NCBI GenBank assembly: GCA_011390455.1
Contig: JAABSI010000024.1
Location: 28,306-35,129, forward strand
Origin: Trueperaceae bacterium
Lineage (GTDB): Bacteria > Deinococcota > Deinococci > Deinococcales > Trueperaceae
Length of the DNA stretch: 6,824 nt
Direction: 5' to 3'
The position numbers and the translations under genes are program-made. Shown piece after piece: positions 1-6,713 of the stretch (positions are counted from its first letter, which is position 1; each line of letters starts with the position of its first letter). The notes under the pieces were generated by a model. It was not told the DNA's origin, did no database searches, and saw only the letters and a program-made list of their open reading frames with translations.

Positions 1-1302
1 CACCCCGAAGCGGGCGTACACCGCCTCGACGTGGCGCAGGTACCAGGCCGGATCGAAGGCGTCCGCCAGCGCCGCGGCGTCCAGCGTGCAGCCCGGGTCC
101 TCGGCGAGCACCTCGCGCAGGGGCCGCCCCGTGTCCCACGTGCGCAGGCTCGCGCGCTGCACCACCTCGTACGCGGCCTCGCGCGCCAGCCCCTGGTCGA
201 TCAGGGCGTGCAGCACGCGCTGCGAGTACACCAGCCCGTGCAGGGCGTCGAGGTTGGCGCGCATCCGGTCGGGGTACACGACCAGGTCGCGCAGCACCCG
301 CGTGAGCCGCCGGACGCCGTACGAGGCGACGGTCGTGGCGTCGGGGAGCACCACCCGCTCCACGGCCGAGTGGCTGATGTCGCGCTCGTGCCACAGCACG
401 ACGTCCTCGAGCCCCGCCGACGCGTAGGCGCGCAGCAGCCGCGCGACGCCGGTCAGGTTCTCGGTGGCGATGGGGTTCTTCTTGTGCGGCATCGAGCTGC
501 TGCCGGTCTGCCCCTTGGCGAAGCCCTCCTGCGCCTCGCGCACCTCGCTGCGCTGGAGGTGCCGGATCTCGGTCGCGATCCGCTCGAGGCTGGTGCCCAA
601 CACCGCGAGGGCGTTCAGGAGCTCCGCGTGCCGGTCGCGGGCCACCGTCTGGTTGGTCACGGGGTCGACGTTGAACCCGAGGCGGGCGGCGACGGCCGCC
701 TCCACCTCGGGCGGCACGTGCGCGTAGGTGCCGACCGAGCCGGAGAGCATGGCGACGGCCACCCCGTCGCGCGCGCGTTCGAGGCGGTCCAGGTCGCGGC
801 CGAGCGCCGCGTAGAAGTTCAGGAACTTGAGGCCGAAGGTCATCGGCTCGGCGTGGATGCCGTGGGTGCGGCCGATGCACGGGGTGGCGCGGTGCTCGAC
901 CGCGAGCCGCCGCACCTCGGCGCGCAGCGCGCGCACGTCGTCCAGGACGAGCGCGAGCGCCTTTGCCAGGGTCACGTTCTGCGACGTGTCGACGACGTCG
1001 GTGCTCGTGAGCCCCAGGTGCACGAAGCGCGCCTCGGGGCCGAGCCGCTCGGTGAGGGCGCGCGTGAAGGCGACGATGTCGTGCCGCGTGACGGCCTCGA
1101 GCTCGGCGACGCGCTCGGCGAAGGCCTCGTCGAGCGGCTGCGCCGCCGCCGCCGCGCGGAGCCGCTCGCCGACGCCGACCGGCACCTCGCCCAATGCCTC
1201 CCAGGCCTCGGTGGCGGCGAGCTCGATCTCGAGCCAGGTGCGGTACTTCTCGGCCTCGCTCCACAGGGCCGTCATCTCGGGGGTGGCGTACCGGGCGATC
1301 AT
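1..1302 (-). CDS. purB: Adenylosuccinate lyase, nearly complete (stop lies just beyond the left edge)
   Basis: Adenylosuccinate lyase acts twice in the cytosol: it releases fumarate from SAICAR in de novo purine synthesis and from adenylosuccinate in AMP formation. 434 codons are visible with no stop. Bacillus-type PurB is about 430 residues, and the visible end (FDPAWYLRHVEAVYARFGV) already resembles a family C-terminus, so only a few residues are probably missing. The N-terminal domain has TRHD (His74) and HLGLTSTD (His95). The helical core has GRTHGIHAEP (His147/His150) and the fumarate-lyase signature GSSSMPHKKNP at residues 267-277, whose flexible loop carries the catalytic Ser. His74, His95 and His147 are each six residues beyond His68, His89 and His141 of the Bacillus subtilis enzyme. 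The start ATG (1302-1300) overlaps the upstream TGA as ATGA and has no clear Shine-Dalgarno, which suggests translational coupling. All key residues are present. A related fumarate/argininosuccinate lyase is unlikely given the PurB-specific motifs. Confidence 0.97.
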   Translation of the reverse strand, partial: MIARYATPEMTALWSEAEKYRTWLEIELAATEAWEALGEVPVGVGERLRAAAAAQPLDEAFAERVAELEAVTRHDIVAFTRALTERLGPEARFVHLGLTSTDVVDTSQNVTLAKALALVLDDVRALRAEVRRLAVEHRATPCIGRTHGIHAEPMTFGLKFLNFYAALGRDLDRLERARDGVAVAMLSGSVGTYAHVPPEVEAAVAARLGFNVDPVTNQTVARDRHAELLNALAVLGTSLERIATEIRHLQRSEVREAQEGFAKGQTGSSSMPHKKNPIATENLTGVARLLRAYASAGLEDVVLWHERDISHSAVERVVLPDATTVASYGVRRLTRVLRDLVVYPDRMRANLDALHGLVYSQRVLHALIDQGLAREAAYEVVQRASLRTWDTGRPLREVLAEDPGCTLDAAALADAFDPAWYLRHVEAVYARFGV

Positions 1303-2246
1303 GCCGGGACGCTACCACCGGCGTCCGCGAGCAGCCGGACCACCGCCAGGTCCTCGAGCGCCAGGCCGACCGACTTGAAGAGCGTCGGCCGGTCGGTCGC
1401 GCGCGCGACGCGACCGCCCAGGACGTCCGCGAGATCGCCCGCCACGGCGTCCCACGACCAACCCTCGGCGGCGGCGCGGACCAGGTCGCCCGCCTCCGCG
1501 CGCGCGGCGCGGCGGTCGTCGACGACCACCTGCGCGCGGCGCACCGCCTCGGCGTCGACCTCGCGCATCGTGGGCAAAAAGGCGCCGACCAGGTCGACGT
1601 GCTGGCCGGCGCGCAGCCAGGCCCCCGCGACGAGCGCGGTCTGCGACGTGGTGGCGACGCTGACGACGTCGGCATCGCGCACCGCCGCTTCGAGGTCCGG
1701 CGCGACGGCCACGGCGGGACGGGTCGGCAGGCCCTGGAGGTCGGCGAGGATCGCGGCCACGGTGGCTTCGGCCCGTTCGCGACGTCGCCCCCACACCCAC
1801 ACCGCCTCGTACGGGCGCACCTGCAGGTGGGCGCGCGCCATCCACGGCGCCAGCGCGCCCGTGCCCACGACGAGAAGCGCGCGCGGGGACGGCGGTGCGA
1901 GGACGTCGGCGGCCAGCGCCGACACGGCCGACGTGCGCAGCTTGGTGAGCAGGCCCGCCTCGGTCGCGAGCGCCGGCGCGCCGTCGGGCCCCATCAGCGT
2001 GTACCAGGCCTGCACGCTCGGCCGGCCCGCCGCGGCGTTCGCCGGGAGCACGCTCACCTGCTTGACCCCGAACCAGCCGTCGTCGCTGGCGCAGGGCATG
2101 GTGAGCCACGCGCCGCCGTCCGGGGCTTCGAGCTGCACGCGTTCGGCGACGCGGTAGCGGGTGGGGTCGCGGAGCGCGGCGCGCAGGGCGTCGAAGACGT
2201 CGTGCCAGGCGAGCCGCGCGACGTCGTGGTCGCGGAGGAGGCGCAT
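1299..2246 (-). CDS. Ornithine cyclodeaminase / mu-crystallin family NAD(P)-dependent enzyme, probably a cyclic-imine (pyrroline-2-carboxylate type) reductase
   Basis: 315 residues, the usual length for the ornithine cyclodeaminase/mu-crystallin family. Family members deaminate ornithine to proline, reduce cyclic ketimines such as pyrroline-2-carboxylate, or act as alanine dehydrogenases. Visible landmarks are Lys61 in GVKQVSV, KLRTSAV (Lys102, Arg104) for carboxylate binding, the dinucleotide-binding loop VVGTGALA (Gly128, Gly130, Ala133) opening a Rossmann fold, VSVATTSQ (195-202), and FKSVGLALEDLA near the C-terminus. In GAFLPTMREVD (221-231), Phe223 lies where true ornithine cyclodeaminases carry a catalytic Asp. 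That favours the reductase or alanine-dehydrogenase branch; the exact substrate cannot be read from sequence. The ATG at 2246 fits the family N-terminus (MRLLRDHDVARL), with no Shine-Dalgarno before it. The stop overlaps the purB start, so the two are probably one operon. The reading frame stays open far upstream, antisense to gyrA, but that extension is not coding. Confidence 0.9.
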   Translation of the reverse strand: MRLLRDHDVARLAWHDVFDALRAALRDPTRYRVAERVQLEAPDGGAWLTMPCASDDGWFGVKQVSVLPANAAAGRPSVQAWYTLMGPDGAPALATEAGLLTKLRTSAVSALAADVLAPPSPRALLVVGTGALAPWMARAHLQVRPYEAVWVWGRRRERAEATVAAILADLQGLPTRPAVAVAPDLEAAVRDADVVSVATTSQTALVAGAWLRAGQHVDLVGAFLPTMREVDAEAVRRAQVVVDDRRAARAEAGDLVRAAAEGWSWDAVAGDLADVLGGRVARATDRPTLFKSVGLALEDLAVVRLLADAGGSVPA

Positions 2247-2251
2247 GCCGC

Positions 2252-2257
2252 AGGGTA
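2252..2257 (-). promoter_or_regulatory. Candidate -10 element for the OCD-family/purB operon
   Basis: On the minus strand TACCCT lies five bases before the ATG at 2246, and no Shine-Dalgarno is visible between them. A TANNNT hexamer immediately before a start codon is the arrangement of leaderless transcripts, common in Deinococcus-like and actinobacterial genomes. The spacing is one or two bases short of ideal, no -35 is recognisable, and the site sits in a GGTACC palindrome, so this is a weak call. Confidence 0.25.
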
Positions 2258-2336
2258 CCGGTCCGTGGCCCCGAGCGCGCCGCAGGACGCCTCGGCACGG
2301 GCCCAGCGGGCGTCCCGGCGCGGCGGGAGCGGGTGG

Positions 2337-2342
2337 TAGACT
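2337..2342 (+). promoter_or_regulatory. Candidate -10 element for gyrA
   Basis: TAGACT is one of the few TANNNT hexamers on the plus strand of this GC-rich intergenic region. It would start transcription near 2349 and give a leader of roughly 110 bases before gyrA. The bases 17 upstream (about 2314-2319, CCGGCG) do not resemble a -35 box, so the promoter would be weak, activator-dependent or read by a sigma factor that relies on the -10. Confidence 0.4.
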
Positions 2343-2353
2343 GCTCCGTTGCC

Positions 2354-2369
2354 GCGGCGTCCACGCCGC
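2354..2369 (+). other. Small GC hairpin in the presumed gyrA leader
   Basis: GCGGCG at 2354-2359 pairs perfectly with CGCCGC at 2364-2369 around the tetraloop TCCA. It lies just after the predicted transcription start and about 80 bases before the ribosome-binding site. Short stems like this are common by chance in such GC-rich DNA. It could be an mRNA-stabilising 5' stem; no known riboswitch class is recognisable. Confidence 0.2.
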
Positions 2370-2450
2370 ACGTACCGCGGCGCGCCGACCGCCTCGAAGC
2401 CCCCACACGGCACCACCGGGGATCGCCTCGACGAGATCCGCGCGCCTCGC

Positions 2451-2458
2451 AGGAGGGG
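2451..2458 (+). promoter_or_regulatory. Ribosome-binding site that fixes the gyrA TTG start
   Basis: AGGAGGGG is a near-perfect Shine-Dalgarno. Six bases separate the AGGAGG core from TTG at 2463. The frame is open upstream to an ATG at 2349, but that ATG has no such site and the extra 38 residues look nothing like GyrA, so this site decides the start. Confidence 0.9.
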
Positions 2459-2462
2459 CCCC

Positions 2463-5033
2463 TTGAACGAAGGCCACGTCGTCCCCGTCCAGATCACGGA
2501 CGAGATCAAGTCGAGCTTCATCAACTACGCGATGTCGGTCATCGTCGACCGCGCGTTGCCGGACGTCCGCGACGGCCTCAAGCCGGTCCAGCGGCGCATC
2601 CTCTACGCCATGAACCAGGCCGGTCTGACCAGCAACCGCAAGCACAGCAAGTCCGCGGGCGTGGTCGGCGACGTGCTCGGCAAGTACCACCCGCACGGCG
2701 ACAGCGCCGTCTACGACGCCATGGTGCGGCTCGCTCAGGACTGGAACCTGCGCTACCCGCTCATCCACGGCCAGGGGAACTTCGGCAGCATCGACGGCGA
2801 CCCGGCGGCCGCCTATCGGTACACCGAGGCGCGGCTCACCCCCGCCTCCGAGTCGCTGCTCGCCGACCTCGACAAGGAGACGGTCCCGACCCGGGCCAAC
2901 TTCGACGACACCACCGTCGAGCCCGAGGTGCTCCCCTCCGCCATCCCCAACCTGTTGGTGAACGGCGCGGCCGGCATCGCGGTCGGCATGGCGACCAACC
3001 TCGCGCCCCACAACCTCACCGAGATCGTCGACGGCCTGATCGCGTTGATCCACGACCGCGACATCACGATCGAGGGGCTCATGAAGCACGTCAAGGGCCC
3101 CGACTTCCCCACCGGCGGCGTCATGTCGCGCGAGGGGATCCGGGCGGCGCTCGAGACCGGCCGCGGCAGCATCCGCGTGCGCGGCAAGGTGCGCTTCGAG
3201 GAGCGCAACGGGCGCCACTCGATCATCGTCAACGAGATCCCGTACCAGGTGAACAAGACCTCGTTCATCCAGACGGTCGCCTCGCTGGTGCGCGCCAAGA
3301 AGATCGAGGACATCTCCGCGCTGCGCGACGAGTCCGACCGCCAGGGCATGCGCATCGTCTTCGAGCTCAAGAAGGGGACGCTCCCCGACCTGGTGCTCAA
3401 CCAGCTCTACAAGTACACCCAGCTGCAGTCGACCTTCTCGGTCAACAACGTCGTCATCGTCGGCCGCACCCCGCGCCAGCTCAACCTCAAGCAGATGATG
3501 GAGCTGTTCCTCGCGCACCGCGCCGACGTCGTCACCAAGCGCACCGAGTTCGAACTGCGCAAGGCGCGCGAGCGGGCGCACGTGCTCGAGGGCTACCTGA
3601 TCGCGCTCGATCGCCTCGACGAGGTCATCGCGCTCATCCGCGCGAGCCAGGACGGGCCCGAGGCGCGCGCCGGGCTCATGCGCGAGTTCGGCATGAGCGA
3701 CGCGCAGGCCCAGGCCGTGCTCGACATGCGCCTCCAGCGCCTCACCGGCCTCGAGCGCGAGAAGCTGCAGGCCGAGTACCGCGAGGTCATGGAGGAGATC
3801 GCCCGGCTGGAGCTCATCCTGGGCGAGCAGACCGAGCTGTGGCGCGTGATCGAAGCCGAGCTCAAGGACGTCCGCAAGCGCTTCGGCGACGAGCGCCGCA
3901 CCCAGATCGCCGACCTCAGCGACGACATCAGCAAGGAAGACCTGATCGCCGAGGAGCCCATGGTCGTCACGCTTACGCGCGGCGGGTACATCAAGCGCAC
4001 GCCGGCGGCGGCCTACCGCGCCCAGGCGCGCGGCGGCCGCGGCGCGACCGCGCAGAAGACCAAGGACGAGGACGTCAACTCGCTCCTGCTGGTCGGCAGC
4101 ACCCACGACTACCTGCTCTTCTTCACCGATCGCGGGCGCGTCTTCCGGGAGAAGATCTACGACCTCCCCGAGGCCGATCGCGCCGCGCGCGGCAGCCACG
4201 TCCGCAACCTGCTGCAGCTGGTCGAGGACGAGTCGGTCCAGACGGTGCTCTCGATCCAGCGCCTCGACCAACCGGGGACCTTCGTGTTCGCCACCCGCAA
4301 CGGCGTGGTCAAGCGCACCCAGATCGTCGAGTACGCGAACATGCACTCGGGCGGACTGATCGCGATCAACCTGCAGGAGGACGACGCGCTGGTCGCGGTG
4401 CGCATCACCGACGGGCACGCCGACGTCGTGCTGGCCACGGCCCAGGGTCAGGCGATCCGCTTCGACGAGGGTCAGGTGCGCGAGACCGGACGCGCCACCC
4501 AGGGCGTGATCGGCGTGCGCCTGCGCCGCGGCGACCGGGTCGTCAGCCTCGCCGCCGTGCCCGGCGTCGACGCTTCGGGGGTGCAGCTGCTGGCGATCTC
4601 CGAGCGCGGCTTCGGCAAGCGCACGCCGGTGGACGAGTACCCGCGCCAAGGGCGCGGCGGGCAGGGGGTGCTCACGCTGCGCGTCACCGCCAAGACCGGC
4701 GAGCTGGTCAACCTGTGGCCGGTCGCCGGTGGCGAGGAGGCCTTCGTGCTGTCCGAGGGCGGCATCCTGATCCGCACCAAGGTCGACAGCGTCAGCACGT
4801 ATGGCCGCGCCTCGCAGGGCGTGACGATCATGAAGCTCGGCGAGGGCGACCGCGTGGTCCAGGCGATCGTGCTGCCCGCCGAGGAGCAGGTCGAGCAGGC
4901 CATCAAGGGGGGCCGGCCGCTGCAGAGCACCGATCAACCGGACGTGGCGGGCGCGCCCGGCGCGACGGGCGCCCTCGACGACCCACCGCTGATCGACGAA
5001 GCCGAGGTGGATGGCTCGGAGGACGGCGCTTGA
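2463..5033 (+). CDS. gyrA: DNA gyrase subunit A
   Basis: GyrA is the breakage-reunion subunit of the A2B2 gyrase that introduces negative supercoils using ATP. The protein is 856 residues with a TTG start. The N-terminus reads into the family block [19 protein letters not shown]. The winged-helix region has [12 protein letters not shown], with Ser81 and Asp85 at the two main quinolone-resistance positions, both of the sensitive type. The catalytic Tyr120, with Arg119 before it, is in YRYTEARL. A tower and a coiled-coil arm ([27 protein letters not shown]) follow. The C-terminal beta-pinwheel begins near residue 500 and shows six blade repeats (for example [27 protein letters not shown]). The GyrA box QARGGRG at 521-527 distinguishes it from ParC, which lacks one. 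A second box-like QGRGGQG lies at 729-735. The tail (about 805-856) is acidic and low in complexity. The last codons overlap the next gene. Confidence 0.98.
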   Translation: MNEGHVVPVQITDEIKSSFINYAMSVIVDRALPDVRDGLKPVQRRILYAMNQAGLTSNRKHSKSAGVVGDVLGKYHPHGDSAVYDAMVRLAQDWNLRYPLIHGQGNFGSIDGDPAAAYRYTEARLTPASESLLADLDKETVPTRANFDDTTVEPEVLPSAIPNLLVNGAAGIAVGMATNLAPHNLTEIVDGLIALIHDRDITIEGLMKHVKGPDFPTGGVMSREGIRAALETGRGSIRVRGKVRFEERNGRHSIIVNEIPYQVNKTSFIQTVASLVRAKKIEDISALRDESDRQGMRIVFELKKGTLPDLVLNQLYKYTQLQSTFSVNNVVIVGRTPRQLNLKQMMELFLAHRADVVTKRTEFELRKARERAHVLEGYLIALDRLDEVIALIRASQDGPEARAGLMREFGMSDAQAQAVLDMRLQRLTGLEREKLQAEYREVMEEIARLELILGEQTELWRVIEAELKDVRKRFGDERRTQIADLSDDISKEDLIAEEPMVVTLTRGGYIKRTPAAAYRAQARGGRGATAQKTKDEDVNSLLLVGSTHDYLLFFTDRGRVFREKIYDLPEADRAARGSHVRNLLQLVEDESVQTVLSIQRLDQPGTFVFATRNGVVKRTQIVEYANMHSGGLIAINLQEDDALVAVRITDGHADVVLATAQGQAIRFDEGQVRETGRATQGVIGVRLRRGDRVVSLAAVPGVDASGVQLLAISERGFGKRTPVDEYPRQGRGGQGVLTLRVTAKTGELVNLWPVAGGEEAFVLSEGGILIRTKVDSVSTYGRASQGVTIMKLGEGDRVVQAIVLPAEEQVEQAIKGGRPLQSTDQPDVAGAPGATGALDDPPLIDEAEVDGSEDGA
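5018..5023 (+). promoter_or_regulatory. Ribosome-binding site of the nucleoside hydrolase, inside the gyrA 3' end
   Basis: GGAGGA lies within the codons for the acidic gyrA tail (Gly-Ser-Glu-Asp), six bases before TTG at 5030. It supports this TTG as the start. Nearby ATG (5011) and GTG (5007) codons are in other frames. Confidence 0.8.
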
Positions 5034-5965
5034 GCCAGCGGCCGACCATCGTGCTCGATTGCGACCCCGGCCACGACGACGCGCTCGCGATCGCCGTGGC
5101 CGCGCGGCACACCGACCTGCTCGGCATCACGACCGTCGCGGGCAACGTGGGGCTCGACCTCACCACCCGCAACGCCCTGGCGATGGTCGCGGTGCTCGGC
5201 CTCGACGTGCCGGTGCACCGCGGCAGCGCCCGCCCGCTCGTCGCGGAGCCGCGAACCGCCGAGTTCATCCACGGCGCCTCCGGGCTCGACGGCCCCGCGC
5301 TCCCCGAGGTGCTGCCCGACCTCGCCTCCGAGGACGCGGTCGGCTTCCTGATCGACGCGGTGCGATCGAAGCCGGGACGGGTGTGGATCGTCGCCACCGG
5401 GCCGCTCACCAACGTCGCCAAGGCGCTGCAGGCCGCGCCCGACGTGGCCGACTCGGTGGCCGGCATCGCGCTCATGGGCGGCGGCATCCCGTTCGGCAAC
5501 GTCACGCCGGCGGCGGAGTTCAACGTGTTGGTCGATCCCGAGGCCGCCGACGTGGTCTTCCGCAGCGGGGCACGCTTGGTGATGGCGGGGCTCAACGTCA
5601 CCCACCAATGGCGCATCGGGCCGGACGAGATCGCGCGGCTGCGCGCCACCGAAGGCCGCGTGGCCGGCTTCTGCGCCGAGCTGCTCGCCTTCTACGGAGC
5701 CGCCTACGCGCGCGCCTTCTCGGGCGTCGCCGAGGGGCCGCTCCACGACCCGTGCGCGGTCCTCGCGCTCACCCATCCGCACCTGTTCGAGGTCGTGCCG
5801 CACCACGTGGTCGTCGAGCTGACCGGCACCCACACCCGCGGCATGACGGTCGCCGACCTGCGGGGCGTCCACCACGGGGCCCCCGCCAACGTCGAGGTGC
5901 TCACCCGCATCGACGCGGCGGCCGCCACCGACCTGCTCGTCGCCACCCTCGCCAGCTACCCCTGA
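5030..5965 (+). CDS. Ribonucleoside hydrolase, inosine-uridine preferring type (IUNH family)
   Basis: Nucleoside hydrolases cleave the N-glycosidic bond of ribonucleosides to free base plus ribose, feeding salvage in the cytosol. The protein is 311 residues, the normal family length. The Ca2+/ribose-binding N-terminal motif is DCDPGHDDA (Asp10, Asp12, Asp16, Asp17), followed by [13 protein letters not shown] with His81, TGPLTNVA (123-130), MGGG (149-152), AEFN (162-165) and HDPCAV with His239 and Asp240. A histidine pair at these positions (82 and 239 in Escherichia coli YeiK/RihB) marks the group I pyrimidine or inosine-uridine enzymes. I therefore prefer that specificity but do not choose between RihA, RihB and RihC. 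Translation starts at TTG, which shares TTGA with the gyrA stop, so the two are probably translationally coupled and co-transcribed. There is no signal peptide. Salvage context fits purB nearby, though that gene is in another operon. Confidence 0.95.
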   Translation: MSQRPTIVLDCDPGHDDALAIAVAARHTDLLGITTVAGNVGLDLTTRNALAMVAVLGLDVPVHRGSARPLVAEPRTAEFIHGASGLDGPALPEVLPDLASEDAVGFLIDAVRSKPGRVWIVATGPLTNVAKALQAAPDVADSVAGIALMGGGIPFGNVTPAAEFNVLVDPEAADVVFRSGARLVMAGLNVTHQWRIGPDEIARLRATEGRVAGFCAELLAFYGAAYARAFSGVAEGPLHDPCAVLALTHPHLFEVVPHHVVVELTGTHTRGMTVADLRGVHHGAPANVEVLTRIDAAAATDLLVATLASYP

Positions 5966-5988
5966 GGGGCGCCGCTGCGCCCCTCGGG
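5961..5988 (+). terminator. GC-rich hairpin, likely terminator of the gyrA-nucleoside hydrolase unit
   Basis: The arms 5961-5972 (CCTGAGGGGCGC) and 5977-5988 (GCGCCCCTCGGG) pair over 12 bases, with one U-G wobble and the tetraloop CGCT; nine central pairs are perfect. The left arm begins within the last sense codon and contains the hydrolase stop codon. No T-run follows (GCCCCCGCTTGGG), so it is either a T-less terminator of the kind seen in high-GC genomes or an mRNA 3'-end stabiliser. Confidence 0.55.
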
Positions 5989-6000
5989 CCCCCGCTTGGG

Positions 6001-6006
6001 TACGAT
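6001..6006 (+). promoter_or_regulatory. Candidate leaderless promoter (-10 element) of ftsE
   Basis: TACGAT ends exactly seven bases before the GTG at 6014, with GCGCTCG between and no Shine-Dalgarno. That spacing would place the first transcribed base at or next to the start codon. It follows directly after the hairpin that closes the upstream unit, which fits an independent promoter. No -35 box is recognisable. Confidence 0.5.
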
Positions 6007-6013
6007 GCGCTCG

Positions 6014-6694
6014 GTGGTCGAGTTCCAGCACGTCACGAAGACCTACGCCCGGACCCACACCCATGCCCTGCGGAACGTCGACTTCCGCATCCGCAAGGGG
6101 GAGTTCGTCTACATCACGGGGCACTCCGGCGCGGGCAAGAGCACCCTGCTGGCGCTCGTACTGCGCCGCACGGTCCCGTCGGAAGGCGTCGTGGCGATCG
6201 CCGGGCAGGACCTCGCCAAGCTGCGCGACGGGCAGCTGCCGCTGCTCCGTCGCCGCATCGGGATGGTCTTCCAAGACCACCGGCTGCTCCCCAAGCTCTC
6301 CGCCACCGAGAACCTGACCTTCGCCCTGCGCGCGACCGGCACCCCCGGCAACCTGGAGCAGAAGGCGCTCGCCGCGCTCCGGTTGGTGGGCCTCGCCCAC
6401 AAGCGCAAGGCCTTCCCCATCGAGCTGTCGCTGGGGGAGCAGCAGCGCGTCGCGATCGCGCGCGCGCTGGTGACCAACCCCCCACTGCTCCTGTGCGACG
6501 AACCCACGGGCAACCTCGACCCCGACACCAGCTGGGAGATCCTCGAGCTGCTCAACGACGTGAACATCAAGGGGACGACGGTGATCGTCGCCACCCACTC
6601 GCGCGACCTGGTCGACGCCATGAAGCGCCGGACGCTCGTGCTGCGCAACGGCGAACTCGTCCGCGACGACGACCGCGGCGGGTACTCGCTCTGA
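6014..6694 (+). CDS. ftsE: Cell-division ABC transporter ATP-binding protein FtsE
   Basis: FtsE is the ATPase partner of the membrane protein FtsX. The complex sits at the divisome and uses ATP to activate peptidoglycan hydrolases at the septum. The 226 residues match the usual FtsE length. Motifs in order: Walker A GHSGAGKST (36-44, Lys42), Q-loop FQDHRLLP, signature LSLGEQQRV (from 138), Walker B LLLCDEPTG with Asp162 and Glu163, D-loop GNLD, and H-loop ATHS with His195. FQDHRLLP, GNLDPDTSWEI and the C-terminal RDDDRGGY are characteristic of FtsE rather than LolD or MacB. The signature has Leu140 where LSGGE has the first Gly. GTG at 6014 gives MVEFQHVTK, the typical family start. An ATG at 6005 would add three residues but lies inside the putative -10 box. 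No ftsX follows; a convergent gene ends 19 bases downstream. Confidence 0.95.
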   Translation: MVEFQHVTKTYARTHTHALRNVDFRIRKGEFVYITGHSGAGKSTLLALVLRRTVPSEGVVAIAGQDLAKLRDGQLPLLRRRIGMVFQDHRLLPKLSATENLTFALRATGTPGNLEQKALAALRLVGLAHKRKAFPIELSLGEQQRVAIARALVTNPPLLLCDEPTGNLDPDTSWEILELLNDVNIKGTTVIVATHSRDLVDAMKRRTLVLRNGELVRDDDRGGYSL

Positions 6695-6713
6695 CGTCCG
6701 CGCGAACCTGCGC

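Noticed and set aside
31..2157. A 708-codon plus-strand frame across purB and the OCD-family gene
   Set aside because: The protein is Arg/Gly/Ala-rich with no motif, and it is antisense to two well-supported genes.
2420..2439. Possible GGATC/GATCC stem before the gyrA ribosome-binding site
   Set aside because: Only five pairs with a ten-base loop and competing alternative pairings; not enough to call a regulatory structure.
2349..2462. An upstream ATG extension of GyrA by 38 residues
   Set aside because: The added residues do not resemble GyrA, no ribosome-binding site precedes the ATG, and AGGAGG is perfectly placed before the TTG at 2463.
1299..4937. A 1212-codon minus-strand open frame running antisense through gyrA into the OCD-family gene
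   Set aside because: Only the last 315 codons resemble a protein. The rest is rich in Leu, Ala, Val, Asp, His and Arg, as expected from the complement of GC-rich codons, and it lies over an unmistakable gyrA.
2333..5965. A 1210-codon plus-strand frame that would fuse a long Arg/Pro/Gly-rich N-terminus to the nucleoside hydrolase
   Set aside because: The N-terminal 900 residues are the shifted reading of gyrA. The hydrolase has its own ribosome-binding site and TTG at 5030, and the family length fits from there.
4934..6598. A 554-codon minus-strand frame antisense to the hydrolase and ftsE
   Set aside because: Composition is that of a GC-rich shadow, with no recognisable domain, and both opposing genes have complete motif sets.
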